DNA from: an uncultured Oscillospiraceae bacterium
GTDB taxonomy: Bacteria; Bacillota; Clostridia; Oscillospirales; Oscillospiraceae
Length of the DNA: 45,776 bases
Assembly (NCBI GenBank): GCA_910589085.1
Contig: CAJUSG010000013.1
Location: forward strand, 1-45,776
Reading direction: 5' to 3'
Shown here: one piece after another, positions 22,299-32,270 of the stretch
Numbering within the stretch: position 1 is the first letter of the stretch
Layout: every line of letters begins with the position of its first letter
Notes under the pieces: generated by a model
Database searches by the model: none
What the model was told of the DNA's origin: nothing
Seen by the model: the letters and a program-made list of their open reading frames with translations, nothing else
Translations under genes and position numbers: made by a program

Positions 22299-23594
22299 TT
22301 ATTTCAGCATCCCCGTCATTCTGGGCAGGAACTCGGAAATAGCAGGGATAAAGGTGATGAGCATCAGACAGACCAGCATGGCGATGATGAAGCGTATGAT
22401 GCCCTTACAGACAACCTCCAGCGAGGTATTGCCCACCCGGGCGGCCACAAACAGGTTGATGCCCAGGGGCGGGGTGATAAAGCCGATGGCCAGGTTGACC
22501 ACCATGATGATGCCGAAGTGGATGGCGGTCAGCCCCAGGGCCTCCGCCACGGGCAGCAGGATGGGAGACAGCACCATCATAGCCGGCGTGGTATCCATAA
22601 AGCAGCCCACAAACAGCAGCAGCAGGTTAATCAGCAGCAAAATAATGATCTTGTTGTCGGTGATGCCGATCAGGAAATTGCTGACGGCGGCGGGAACCTG
22701 TTCCAGGGTCAGCAGCCGGGTAAAGCCGGTGGCGCAGCCGATGATGACCATGGTGGTGCCGTTGGTGGAGCAGGCGGCGGCAATGGTGGAAAACAGGTTG
22801 CTGAAGTTCAGCTCACGGTAGATGAACAGGCCGCAGATCAGGGCGTAGACCGCAGCCACAGCGGCGGCCTCGGTGGGGGTGAAGAAACCGCCGTAGATGC
22901 CGCCCAGAATGATAATGGGGTCGATGAGGGCGGGGATGGCGTCTACAATAATGTGCCACTTCTCTTGCGCGCTGAACTTCTGGTCGCTGCCCCGCCAGCC
23001 CATCTTCTTGCAGTAGAAGTAGCACACCAGGCACAGGACCACGCCGATCATGATGCCGGGCAAGAAGCCGGCCATGAACATGGTGGACACCGATGCCCCG
23101 GTAGAGGTGCCGTAAATAACCATGGGGATGCTGGGCGGGATGATAACGCCGATACAGCCGGCACAGGCCACGCAGGCCAGGGTAAAGCTCTTGCTGTAGC
23201 CCTTCTCCAGCATGGTGGGCACCACCATGCTGCCCACGGCGGCCACGGTGGCCGGGCCGGAGCCGGACACGGCGGCAAAGAACATGCACACCACCACGGT
23301 GACGATGGCCAAGCCGCCGGTCACCCGTCCGAAGAACACATTACATACGTTCAGGATGCGCTTGGACACGCCGCCGCTGGCCATCAGCTCACCGGCCAGA
23401 ATAAACAGAGGGATGGCCATCAGGGGGAAGGAGTCGCTGCCTGCGATGAGCTGGCTGACCACAAAGGTCTCCGTCATGCGGGGGTTGACCAGAACGGCGC
23501 ACAGGGCGCTCATACCGATGGCGATGCCCACAGGGACATTCAGCACCAGAAAGACAAGCAGGGCGGCGAACAAAACAATAGCAGTTGTACTCAT
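22299..23594 (-). CDS. TRAP transporter large permease (DctM), first system
   Basis: 431 residues, about twelve membrane segments. Recognised by FAAVSGSGPATVAAVGSMVVPTMLEKGY, the VIIPPSIPMVIYG motif, GGIYGGFFTPTEAAAVAAVYAL and its second-half counterpart GFITPPLGINLFVA. It forms the Na+-driven channel that takes substrate from the binding protein. Starts inside the last 4 bases of dctQ (ATGA-type overlap). Confidence 0.96.
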   Translation of the reverse strand: MSTTAIVLFAALLVFLVLNVPVGIAIGMSALCAVLVNPRMTETFVVSQLIAGSDSFPLMAIPLFILAGELMASGGVSKRILNVCNVFFGRVTGGLAIVTVVVCMFFAAVSGSGPATVAAVGSMVVPTMLEKGYSKSFTLACVACAGCIGVIIPPSIPMVIYGTSTGASVSTMFMAGFLPGIMIGVVLCLVCYFYCKKMGWRGSDQKFSAQEKWHIIVDAIPALIDPIIILGGIYGGFFTPTEAAAVAAVYALICGLFIYRELNFSNLFSTIAAACSTNGTTMVIIGCATGFTRLLTLEQVPAAVSNFLIGITDNKIIILLLINLLLLFVGCFMDTTPAMMVLSPILLPVAEALGLTAIHFGIIMVVNLAIGFITPPLGINLFVAARVGNTSLEVVCKGIIRFIIAMLVCLMLITFIPAISEFLPRMTGMLK

Positions 23595-24088
23595 CCTTCA
23601 AACTCCTCCCCGTTCTTCAGGCATTTCACCCGGTAAACAATGGTCTGAATCTGCCGGATCACAGCCAGACCGAAGCCCACAACCGTGGACATATAGACAA
23701 ATTCATTGGGTATTTTCAGCGCGGGGGAGCGCATATTGTACTGCATCTGAGACAGGGAATAGACCGTGCCGGTATATACGATGTACACGGCAAACACGAT
23801 AAACAGGATATCGCCCAACACGACGATGTAGGGGCGCACCTTTTTGGGGAACAGGTTCAGGGCCGCGTCGATTTTAATATGCTTGCGCAGCTTGCAGCCG
23901 TAGCTGATGCCGATATAGATCAGCCAGATAAACACATAGCGGGCCAGCTCCTCCGACCAGGAGAGGGAGTTATTGAACACTTTGCGCATGACCACCTGAA
24001 TAAAGGTGACCAGGGTCATGAAGGACATCAGAAACACGCACAGATACAGCTCTGCGTTGTCATCCAACCATTTCAGAATCTTTTTCAA
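23591..24088 (-). CDS. TRAP transporter small permease (DctQ), first system
   Basis: 165 residues, four hydrophobic segments, with the DctQ features QVVMRKVFNNSLSWSEELARYVFIWLIYIG and KLRKHIKIDA. It supports the large permease in the membrane. Separated from dctP by a very stable hairpin at 24123-24161 and overlapping dctM by 4 bases. Confidence 0.94.
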   Translation of the reverse strand: MKKILKWLDDNAELYLCVFLMSFMTLVTFIQVVMRKVFNNSLSWSEELARYVFIWLIYIGISYGCKLRKHIKIDAALNLFPKKVRPYIVVLGDILFIVFAVYIVYTGTVYSLSQMQYNMRSPALKIPNEFVYMSTVVGFGLAVIRQIQTIVYRVKCLKNGEEFEG

Positions 24089-24122
24089 GGGTTATCTCCT
24101 CCTCTGTCTGCTTTTTGTAAGA

Positions 24123-24161
24123 GAGGGGCCCCGCCCCCGCGAAAGGGGGGAGGGGCCCCTC
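24123..24161 (-). repeat. Very stable hairpin between dctP and dctQ
   Basis: GAGGGGCCCC / GGGGCCCCTC (10 bp) continued by CCCCC/GGGGG across a small internal loop, capped by GCGAAA. No T run, so partial termination or RNA protection of the upstream dctP message is likelier than full stop. Confidence 0.75.
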
Positions 24162-24185
24162 CTGGTTCAGCTCAGTTTTTGGAAA

Positions 24186-25262
24186 TTACTTGCTGCGGTA
24201 AGCGGCCAGCTCCTCAGACATCTGGTCGGCCAGCTCGGGCTTATACATGATCTTCTTGGCGGCCTCCAGGCTGTTGGCCTTGTCAGCGGCCTCCTTGAAG
24301 CTCAGCTTCTCCTCGTCGGTCAGGGTGCGCACCTTGCAGCCGGCGGCCTCCATCACGCCCACGGCCTCGTCCTCATACTTCTGAGACAGCTCGTACTGGC
24401 GCTGAGTGGTCTCCTCCATGGCGCGGGTCAGGGCGTCCTGCTGCTCGGCGGTGAGGGAGTTCCACTTCTCCAGGTTCATAACCACATAGTAGGGGGTATA
24501 CACGTGCTCGGTGAGGGTGCAGAACTTCTCGATCTCCTCGAACTTGTTGCCGGTGATGATGCCCAGGGGGTTCTCCTGGCCGTCAACAGTGCCCTGCTGC
24601 ATAGCGGTGAACAGCTCGCCGAAGGCCATGGGGGTGGGGTTGGCGCCCATAGCCTTCCAGGCCTCCAGATGGATCTCGTTGGCCATGGTGCGGATCTTCA
24701 GGCCGTTCAGGTCGGTCACGGCGGCGATGTCCTTGTTATTGGTAGTCACATTGCGGAAGCCGTTCTCCCAGAAGGCCAGGCCCTTCAAGCCGTAGCCGGA
24801 GAAGCCGTCCAGAATCGCCTTGCCGGCCTCGCCGTTGAAGCCCACCTCATAGACCTCCTGTTTGTTCAGGAACATGTAGGGGATGTCATACAGGTAGAGG
24901 TCGTTGTAGGTAGTGGCCACGGAAGAGGTGGAGCCCACAGCGATGTCGCACTCGCCGGTCTGGGCCATCGCAAAGGACTGCTCGTCGTTGCCCAGCTGGT
25001 TATCGGGGAAGTGGGTGATCTTGATGGTGCCGTTGGAGTACTCCTCCACCTTGGGGATAAACACCTCGGTCACAGCGTCCTTGGCGCTGGAGGAGGTAAC
25101 GTTGCCCATACGCAGCTCGATGACCGCGCCGGAGTTCCCGCCCCCGTTGCTTCCGCCGCCGGCATTGCCGCCGTTTCCGCCATTGCTGCTGTTGTTGCCG
25201 CAGGCCGCCAGCGCGAAGAGCATGGCTCCGGCCAGAAGTGCGGACATAACTTTCTTTTTCAT
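24186..25262 (-). CDS. TRAP solute-binding lipoprotein (DctP), first system
   Basis: 358 residues from ATG 25262 with AGGAGG 8 bases upstream; the frame running further right overlaps the SDR gene. Lipoprotein signal with cleavage before Cys in FALAACG, then a Gly/Asn/Ser linker (23-46). Mature protein has DctP marks: FWENGFRNVTTNNKDI with the conserved substrate Arg, LNGLKIRTMANEIHLEAWKAMGANPTPMAFGELFTAMQQGTVDGQENPL. It captures an organic or sugar acid outside the membrane. Substrate most likely galactonate or a related aldonate/uronate, from context. Confidence 0.93.
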   Translation of the reverse strand: MKKKVMSALLAGAMLFALAACGNNSSNGGNGGNAGGGSNGGGNSGAVIELRMGNVTSSSAKDAVTEVFIPKVEEYSNGTIKITHFPDNQLGNDEQSFAMAQTGECDIAVGSTSSVATTYNDLYLYDIPYMFLNKQEVYEVGFNGEAGKAILDGFSGYGLKGLAFWENGFRNVTTNNKDIAAVTDLNGLKIRTMANEIHLEAWKAMGANPTPMAFGELFTAMQQGTVDGQENPLGIITGNKFEEIEKFCTLTEHVYTPYYVVMNLEKWNSLTAEQQDALTRAMEETTQRQYELSQKYEDEAVGVMEAAGCKVRTLTDEEKLSFKEAADKANSLEAAKKIMYKPELADQMSEELAAYRSK

Positions 25263-25301
25263 AATCTTTCCTCCTAAAATACTTTTGATTGTTATTAAAC
25301 A

Positions 25302-25390
25302 CACGGCCGCGGGCCGTGCGATAACCGCGTTCGCAGGCAGACTTCTGCCTGTTGGCCTCCTACAGGAGGCCAACAGCGGATATATCCGCT
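25302..25390 (-). repeat. Cluster of four hairpins upstream of dctP
   Basis: CACGGCC/GGCCGTG (25302-25318), CAGGCAG/CTGCCTG (25334-25351), TGTTGGCCTCC/GGAGGCCAACA (25350-25375) and the perfect palindrome AGCGGATATATCCGCT (25375-25390), all within 89 bases between the SDR stop and the dctP ribosome site (25270-25275). Confidence 0.75.
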
Positions 25391-25405
25391 GACGCTCTGA
25401 GCGAT

Positions 25406-26167
25406 TTATTTGGCCAGGTATCCGCCGTCGCAGGGGATTACGGCCCCGGCCATATAGTCCGATGCGTCGCTGGACAGGAAGATGCACAGCCCCTTCATGT
25501 CCTCCGGGGTGCCCCAGCGGTGGGCGGGGATACGGGCCAGAATTTCCGTGTTGCGCCCCTGGTCGTTTATCAGCGCGGTGTTCATCTCGGTGGCCATATA
25601 GCCCGGGGCGATGGCGTTGACATTGATCCCCTTGCCTGTCCACTCGTTGGCCAGCGCCTTGGTCAGTTGAGCCACGCCGCCCTTGCTGGCCGCGTAGGCG
25701 GGCACGGTAAAGCCGCCGAAAAAGCTGAGCATAGAGGCGATGTTGACGATCTTTCCTCTGGAGTTCTGGCGGATAAACTGCCGGCCGGCCAGCTGGCACA
25801 GATGGAAGGTAGCGGTCAGATTGACCTCCAGCACATCGTCCCAGTCCTCAATGGGGAACTCCTCACAGAAGTGGCGGCGCTGAATGCCCGCACCGTTGAC
25901 CAAGATGTCCAGGTGGCCTCCCAGCAGCTCCACAGCCTGAGCAAAGCCCTCCTCCCGCCTGGCCCGGTCGGCCAGGTCAATGGCGATGCCGTGGCACCGG
26001 AAGCCTCTTTCCGCAAACTCCTGGGCCACCTTCAGGGCGGTGTCGCTGGAGCCCACCACCACGACCTCGCATCCGGCCTCCATCAGGCCCTCAGCCATTC
26101 CCCGGCCCAGGCCCCGGGTGGCCCCGGTGACAATGGCCTTCCGGCCGGTCAAATCAAACAGCTTCAA
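25406..26167 (-). CDS. KduD/gluconate 5-dehydrogenase-like SDR
   Basis: 253 residues, classical short-chain dehydrogenase: cofactor loop TGATRGLGRGMA, NGAG in the LVNGAGIQRR block, catalytic Ser (NIASMLSFFGG) and YAASK, and the close-to-KduD run ALANEWTGKGINVNAIAPGYMATEMN and IPAHRWGTPEDMKG. KduD-type enzymes interconvert 2,5-diketo-3-deoxygluconate and 2-keto-3-deoxygluconate; relatives act on gluconate. It follows the FGGY kinase and precedes the TRAP genes on the same strand. Confidence 0.9.
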   Translation of the reverse strand: MKLFDLTGRKAIVTGATRGLGRGMAEGLMEAGCEVVVVGSSDTALKVAQEFAERGFRCHGIAIDLADRARREEGFAQAVELLGGHLDILVNGAGIQRRHFCEEFPIEDWDDVLEVNLTATFHLCQLAGRQFIRQNSRGKIVNIASMLSFFGGFTVPAYAASKGGVAQLTKALANEWTGKGINVNAIAPGYMATEMNTALINDQGRNTEILARIPAHRWGTPEDMKGLCIFLSSDASDYMAGAVIPCDGGYLAK

Positions 26168-26191
26168 CTTGTTCTCCTCCTTAATCCAATC

Positions 26192-27607
26192 TCAGCGGCC
26201 CGTCTGGTAACACTCCAGATACCGCTGGAATTTTCTCTGGTACAGCTCCGCCCTGGCCGGATCAGGCCGGATCACCCGGCTGACCTCCGCGTCGTAGGCG
26301 CAGGCGTCGTCAATCACGCCCAGCAGCTCCATCGCCAGCACCGCCCCTCCCAGGAGAGAGCCGTGCTCGTTTTCGTTGACCTCCAGCTCCTGCTGGAAGA
26401 TATCGGCACACATCTGGCTCCAGCTCTCCGAGTGGAGGATCCCGCCGGAGAACCGGATATGCCTGGGCCGGCCATTGACCTGGGCCAAAATCTGATAGCA
26501 GTGGTAGATGTTGAACAAAACCCCCTCCTGCACCGCCAGATACAGATCAGACAGTCCGTGCCGGGGCAGCACCCGCAGGAAGCCGCCCTCCCGCTCGTCA
26601 TTCCACCCGGGGCACCGCTCTCCAAAGAGGAAGGGGAGAAACACCGGCGTATTTTCCCGGTCGGTGATCCCCTTCTCCAGCTCCACATAGGACATACGGG
26701 ACAGGCCCATCTGCCCCTTATACCAGTCCAGGCAGTTACAGCAGCCGTTGGTGGCCGCGCCCGACAGCCAGTTCTTGGGGGAGCGGTAGCACCATGTGCT
26801 GGGCTCCTCCGGCAGGACGGGCTTTCCGGTGGTCAGGCGGATCGCGCCGCTGGTGCCCACCGAGAAGGTCATGATTCCCTCCGCCACGGCCCCCGCGCCC
26901 ACCTGGTTCAGCCCTCCGTCGGAGTTGGAGGGGATCACCGGGGTGCCGGGCCTCACGCCCAGGGCCTGGGCGGCCTCCTGGGTGATGGGGAAGGTGCTGT
27001 TATAGGGGACCAGGGCGCTGAGCTGTTCCTCCTGAATCCCCAGCTCCGCCAGCAGATCGGGGTCAAAGGCCCCCTTCCAGGTATTCAGCAGGCCGCTGCC
27101 CGAGGCGATACAGGCGGTGTTGACCCGCCGGCCGGTCATGCGGTAGTTGTTGTAGCTGCCCTGTCCCAATATGTAGTGCTGGGTCAGGTCGTAGCCCTTC
27201 TCCTTCAGCAGAAGCAGCTTGAAGAAGGGGTAGACCGCATTGACCATGCAGCCCGTCTTCTGATAGAAGCGGCGGACATAATCCTGATCCTGCCGCAGAG
27301 CCTTACAAATCTGGGCCGCTCCGGTGTAGGACCAGAGATACACCGGTGTGACGGGGGTCATCCCCCGGTCGCACAGCAGCAGGCTGTGCCATGTGCCGCT
27401 CAGGGCGATCATGTCCACCTGCCGGCCGTTCAGCAGCTCTCTGCCCACCGCGATCATGTGCTGATACACATTCTCCGCGTCATGGATGCTTACATCCTCA
27501 TAATTTCCGGTATAGGCCCGCACCTTAACCTCAAAGCTCTGCTCCGCGGTGTGGTACAGCATCGCCTTGGCCGAGGTTGTACTGGCCTCCAGCACCAGAA
27601 TTTCCAT
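26192..27607 (-). CDS. FGGY family carbohydrate kinase (gluconokinase/xylulokinase-like)
   Basis: 471 residues from ATG 27607. FGGY marks: N-terminal LVLEASTTSAKAMLY, ALSGTWHSLLLCD, VIPSNSDGGLNQVGAGAV with the catalytic Asp, GTSGAIRL for phosphate and the C-terminal RFSGGILHSESWSQMCADIF signature. Residues that define gluconokinase against xylulokinase are not clear by eye. In this context phosphorylation of gluconate (feeding the 6-phosphogluconate dehydrogenase at 30061) or of a ketose acid product is plausible. Confidence 0.85.
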   Translation of the reverse strand: MEILVLEASTTSAKAMLYHTAEQSFEVKVRAYTGNYEDVSIHDAENVYQHMIAVGRELLNGRQVDMIALSGTWHSLLLCDRGMTPVTPVYLWSYTGAAQICKALRQDQDYVRRFYQKTGCMVNAVYPFFKLLLLKEKGYDLTQHYILGQGSYNNYRMTGRRVNTACIASGSGLLNTWKGAFDPDLLAELGIQEEQLSALVPYNSTFPITQEAAQALGVRPGTPVIPSNSDGGLNQVGAGAVAEGIMTFSVGTSGAIRLTTGKPVLPEEPSTWCYRSPKNWLSGAATNGCCNCLDWYKGQMGLSRMSYVELEKGITDRENTPVFLPFLFGERCPGWNDEREGGFLRVLPRHGLSDLYLAVQEGVLFNIYHCYQILAQVNGRPRHIRFSGGILHSESWSQMCADIFQQELEVNENEHGSLLGGAVLAMELLGVIDDACAYDAEVSRVIRPDPARAELYQRKFQRYLECYQTGR

Positions 27608-27642
27608 CTCTCCGCCACCTCTCCCCATTTCGCCGGGTTCTG

Positions 27643-28659
27643 TTAAATATCCTTGCAGTCCACAACCACCTTCACCGTGCCCAGGCTGGTGTCGGCAATC
27701 ATGTCAAACACCTTCTCCGCCTCCCGCATGGGTACGATATGGGTGACCACCTTCTCCAGCTGGGGCTGGAGGTCCTTGGTGTATTCCACGGCCTGCCTAA
27801 ACTCCTCCTTGGTGTACACCCGGGTGCCGATCATCCACTGCTCCTTGAAGTTCAGCTGCTGCAGATTCACCTCGTGGGGGACCTTATGGACGGAAACCAT
27901 GCAGATAGTACCGCTGACCCGGGTAATCTTGGTCATATCCATGGCGCCCTGGGGGGAGCCGCTGCACTCAAACAGCACATCGCAGCCCTCGCCGTCGGTG
28001 GCGGCCTTCACCACCTGCTCCAGATCCTCCTTCATCACGTTCACCGGAGTAAGGCCCAGCTCGGCAGCCAGTGCCAGCCGCTTCTCCGCCACGTCGGAGA
28101 TGAACACCTGGGCCGCCCCCAGGTTCTTCAGCACAATGCCGGTCAGCATCCCGATGGGGCCGGCGCCGATCACCACGGCCACGTCCCGGCCCTTCACCTC
28201 AGCCTGGTGAACCGCCCGCAGAATCACGGCCAGCGGCTCAATCACCACGGCGGCCCGGTCGCTGACGCCGTCGGGCACCTTAAACAGCACATCCTCATCC
28301 ACATACAGGCTCTCGCAGACGCCGCCGTCCACATCGATGCCGATCAGTCCCAGGCTGTTGCACACATGGGCGTTGCCGGTGCGGCAGGCGCGGCAGTGAC
28401 CGCAGGACAGCAAAGGATAGGCCACCACCCGGTCGCCCTTCTTAAACCGCTTTCCATCCTCAGCCACCTTGCCCAAAAACTCATGCCCAAAGATCAGGGG
28501 AGCCTTGGCCCGGGGGTGGGTGCCCAGGAAGATGCCGATGTCGGAACCGCAGATGCCGCAGTAATCCACATCCACCTTCACCGCGCCCTCCTTGGGAACA
28601 GGGGCAGGTACATCCTGTAAAACTGCCTGCTTCGGACCTGCGTAGACCAGTGCTTTCAT
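27643..28659 (-). CDS. Zinc-dependent MDR alcohol/polyol dehydrogenase (first)
   Basis: 338 residues from ATG 28659 (AAAGGAG upstream). Catalytic zinc ligands Cys37 (GICGSD), His59-Glu60 (FGHE) and Glu in IEPLAV; structural zinc Cys86, 89, 92, 100. NAD motif VIGAGPIGMLTG. Close in layout to sorbitol, threonine or L-idonate/galactonate 5-dehydrogenases, so it may oxidise a sugar acid or polyol secondary alcohol. First gene of the leftward block, behind promoter 28772-28800. Confidence 0.9.
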   Translation of the reverse strand: MKALVYAGPKQAVLQDVPAPVPKEGAVKVDVDYCGICGSDIGIFLGTHPRAKAPLIFGHEFLGKVAEDGKRFKKGDRVVAYPLLSCGHCRACRTGNAHVCNSLGLIGIDVDGGVCESLYVDEDVLFKVPDGVSDRAAVVIEPLAVILRAVHQAEVKGRDVAVVIGAGPIGMLTGIVLKNLGAAQVFISDVAEKRLALAAELGLTPVNVMKEDLEQVVKAATDGEGCDVLFECSGSPQGAMDMTKITRVSGTICMVSVHKVPHEVNLQQLNFKEQWMIGTRVYTKEEFRQAVEYTKDLQPQLEKVVTHIVPMREAEKVFDMIADTSLGTVKVVVDCKDI

Positions 28660-28771
28660 AGCTGCCAAACTCCTTTCACATCTTGCGCCTCGGAGGCGGA
28701 AATCATAAATTATTTTTTTCGACACAAACTTTATAAAGTTTTTTAGATTTTAAATTTTATTCAACGGTTGT

Positions 28772-28800
28772 ATTGTATAGTTTGAATTTTGGATTGTCAA
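28772..28800 (-). promoter_or_regulatory. Promoter of the leftward sugar-acid block
   Basis: Minus strand TTGACA (28795-28800), 17 bases, TACAAT (28772-28777). The -10 is part of TACAATACAA, a half-symmetric element possibly bound by a GntR protein. Confidence 0.85.
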
Positions 28801-28952
28801 TAGGATTCCATCGTTTTACCTGCCAAGAAATCAGAGCATTTTTTGTCTGTATTGCACAAAATAAAATATCTCTCTCCCCCACTATCAAGCAAGACGATGC
28901 GGAATCCTCCTCTTTTTTTCCATTCCGGAGGATATTTTTCTCTGAAAACGCA

Positions 28953-28980
28953 TTGACATGTCCCCAATTCATGATACAAT
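28953..28980 (+). promoter_or_regulatory. Promoter of the rightward gnd block
   Basis: TTGACA (28953-28958), 16 bases, TACAAT (28975-28980), followed by a leader of about 70 bases to the ATG at 29055. Confidence 0.83.
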
Positions 28981-29054
28981 GAAGGAAACAAATTGAAGGA
29001 TTTAAAATCTAATCCTTTCGTTTGTTAAAGTGAAATAAGAGGGCTGATGTATAG

Positions 29055-30011
29055 ATGAGCAAATATCTCGTTTTAGCAACTCCCCGTTCCTTTGCCAAAA
29101 CTGACCCCGCCCCCATCCGTCTCCTGGAGGAGCACGGATGCCAGGTTCTCCGCCTCCCCACTGACGGCGGCGACCTCCGCCAGCAGCTCCTGGAGTATCT
29201 CCCCCAGGCTGACGCCGTCATCGCCGGTCTGGAGTCCTACGACCGGACCACGCTGGAGCTGGGCAAAAAGCTGAAGGTTGTCTCCCGCTACGGCGTGGGC
29301 TACGACAAGGTGGACGTGGCCGCCGCCAGGGAGCTGGGGATTCTGGTGTCCATCACTCCCGGCGCCAACAGCAACTCGGTGGCGGACCTGGCCATGGCGC
29401 TGATGCTGGCCGCCGCCCGGCACGTCTGTCCCATGGACGCCGCCATCCGGGCCGGACAGAACAGCAAACCGACCACCGGCGTAGAGATGTGGGGCAAAAC
29501 GCTGGGCGTAGTGGGCACCGGACGCATCGGAAAGGGGGTCATCCAGCGGGCAGCCGGCTTCCAGATGAAGGTGCTTGCCAACGACGCCTATCCGGACCAG
29601 GCCTTTGTAGAGGCCCACAACGGAACATATACCGATCTGGACACCCTGTTTCGCGAGTCGGACTTCATCACCCTCCACGCCCCCTATACAGAGGAGACCA
29701 AAAACATGGTGGACAGCCGCCGGCTGAAGGAGATGAAGTCCACCGCCGTGCTGGTCAACACCGCCCGGGGCGGCATCGTGGATGAGGAGGCCCTGTATCA
29801 GGCCCTGAAGGAGGGAGAGATCGGCGCCGCCGCCCTGGACGCCACCTTGGTGGAGCCCGCCTGCGGCAGTCCCCTGGCCACTCTGCCCAACTGCATCCTC
29901 ACCCCCCACGCCGGCGCGGCGACCTATGAGGCGGGGCGCAACATGGGTATGCTGGCCGCCCAAAACGTGCTGGATGTTCTCACCACCGGAACCTGTCCCC
30001 ATCTGGTATAA
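29055..30011 (+). CDS. D-2-hydroxyacid dehydrogenase (second)
   Basis: 318 residues from ATG 29055. SerA-like catalytic and nucleotide-binding domains: GVVGTGRIGKGVIQRA, catalytic Arg in NTARGGIVDE, Glu in LDATLVEPAC and His in LTPHAGAAT. Differs clearly from the copy at 13830 and lacks a regulatory domain. Followed by 6-phosphogluconate dehydrogenase in the same direction; it may act on 2-ketogluconate or on a 2-oxoacid by-product. The exact substrate is not readable. Confidence 0.86.
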   Translation: MSKYLVLATPRSFAKTDPAPIRLLEEHGCQVLRLPTDGGDLRQQLLEYLPQADAVIAGLESYDRTTLELGKKLKVVSRYGVGYDKVDVAAARELGILVSITPGANSNSVADLAMALMLAAARHVCPMDAAIRAGQNSKPTTGVEMWGKTLGVVGTGRIGKGVIQRAAGFQMKVLANDAYPDQAFVEAHNGTYTDLDTLFRESDFITLHAPYTEETKNMVDSRRLKEMKSTAVLVNTARGGIVDEEALYQALKEGEIGAAALDATLVEPACGSPLATLPNCILTPHAGAATYEAGRNMGMLAAQNVLDVLTTGTCPHLV

Positions 30012-30060
30012 CAGCCAGACAGAGCGTTTCATTTATTTATTATAAGGAGGCGTGAATCCC

Positions 30061-31473
<1,413 letters not shown>

Positions 31474-31537
31474 CTCCGCCCCTAAAAAACATGCCTGGCC
31501 GCCGTGTCCGGCTGAAAAGGAAGTGAACCTCAGCCCT

Positions 31538-32227
31538 ATGTCAGAAAACGCCAGATTGGCCTCCACCAATACGCTGGTGGACGAGGCCTATCAAAGTCTG
31601 AAGAAAGATATTATTGAAGAATATCTCCCCGCCGGAGAAAAAATTAACCTCAACACCCTGTGTACGCGCTACGGCACCAGCCCCACCCCCATCAAGCAGG
31701 CCCTCAACCGTCTCATTGCGGAGGGGCTGATTGAGAGCATCCCCCGGAAGGGCTGCCGGGTGCGGCCCTTCAACTGGGCCTGGGTGGACGAGCGGTTTGA
31801 GATCCGCATGATGATGGAGCTCTACTTCGCCCCTCAGACCACCGCCGCCGTCAAAACCAGCCCGCTGCTTCAGGCCCGTTTTGAGCAAAATCTGGAGGAA
31901 AATCTGGAGCTGGCCTGGAATTACTCCAGCACGGAGGACTACTTCCGCACCTACGAGCTGGACCGGCAGTTTCACGAGCTGCTGATCCTCGCCAGCGGAA
32001 ACCAGACCGCCCTGCGCACGTACAACGGCCTGAACTCCCACTCCTTCGCCAACTACCTCTACGGCAGGCAGCCCCGCAGCCAGACGGTCAACGGCATACT
32101 GGAGCACAAGGTCATGTACCGGTCCATGCTGGCGGGGGATGTGGATCAGCTGAGGGCTCAAATTCAGGTCCACATTGAAAACGCCCGAAATAAAATCCGC
32201 CTGGCCCTCAAGCTGGCGGAAATCTGA
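31538..32227 (+). CDS. GntR/FCD family regulator (second)
   Basis: 229 residues from ATG 31538; the near-perfect anti-ribosome match AAGGAAGTGA ends 11 bases upstream. Winged helix 12-75 with LPAGEKINLNTLCTRYGTSPTPIKQALNRLIAEGLIESIPRKG, FCD domain 80-225 with FHELLI. Same subfamily as the regulator at 16618 (NTLCxRY, SPTPIKxALNRL against SETPIRLALNRL). Sits between gnd and the second aldolase and probably regulates the divergent blocks at 28.7-29.0 kb. Confidence 0.87.
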   Translation: MSENARLASTNTLVDEAYQSLKKDIIEEYLPAGEKINLNTLCTRYGTSPTPIKQALNRLIAEGLIESIPRKGCRVRPFNWAWVDERFEIRMMMELYFAPQTTAAVKTSPLLQARFEQNLEENLELAWNYSSTEDYFRTYELDRQFHELLILASGNQTALRTYNGLNSHSFANYLYGRQPRSQTVNGILEHKVMYRSMLAGDVDQLRAQIQVHIENARNKIRLALKLAEI

Positions 32228-32270
32228 CCCTATCTTGTCATTTCATATATTTCAGAGAGGAGCAATCACC

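Larger units (their letters stand above)
28660..29054. other. AT-rich divergent regulatory region
   Basis: No gene seen in 395 bases. It is far more AT-rich than its surroundings and holds one consensus promoter in each direction (28772-28800 minus, 28953-28980 plus). The 12-mer TTTAAAATCTAA occurs once in each leader, pointing downstream in both cases (minus strand about 28743-28754, plus strand 29001-29012), a candidate shared operator. A hairpin AAGGATT/AATCCTT (28996-29017) overlaps the plus copy. ATCCTCC/GGAGGAT forms a further inverted repeat near 28905-28932. Confidence 0.7.

Noticed and set aside
25263..25799. Rightward extension of the dctP frame
   Set aside because: It overlaps the SDR gene out of frame, lacks a ribosome site, and would bury the lipoprotein signal that starts at 25262.
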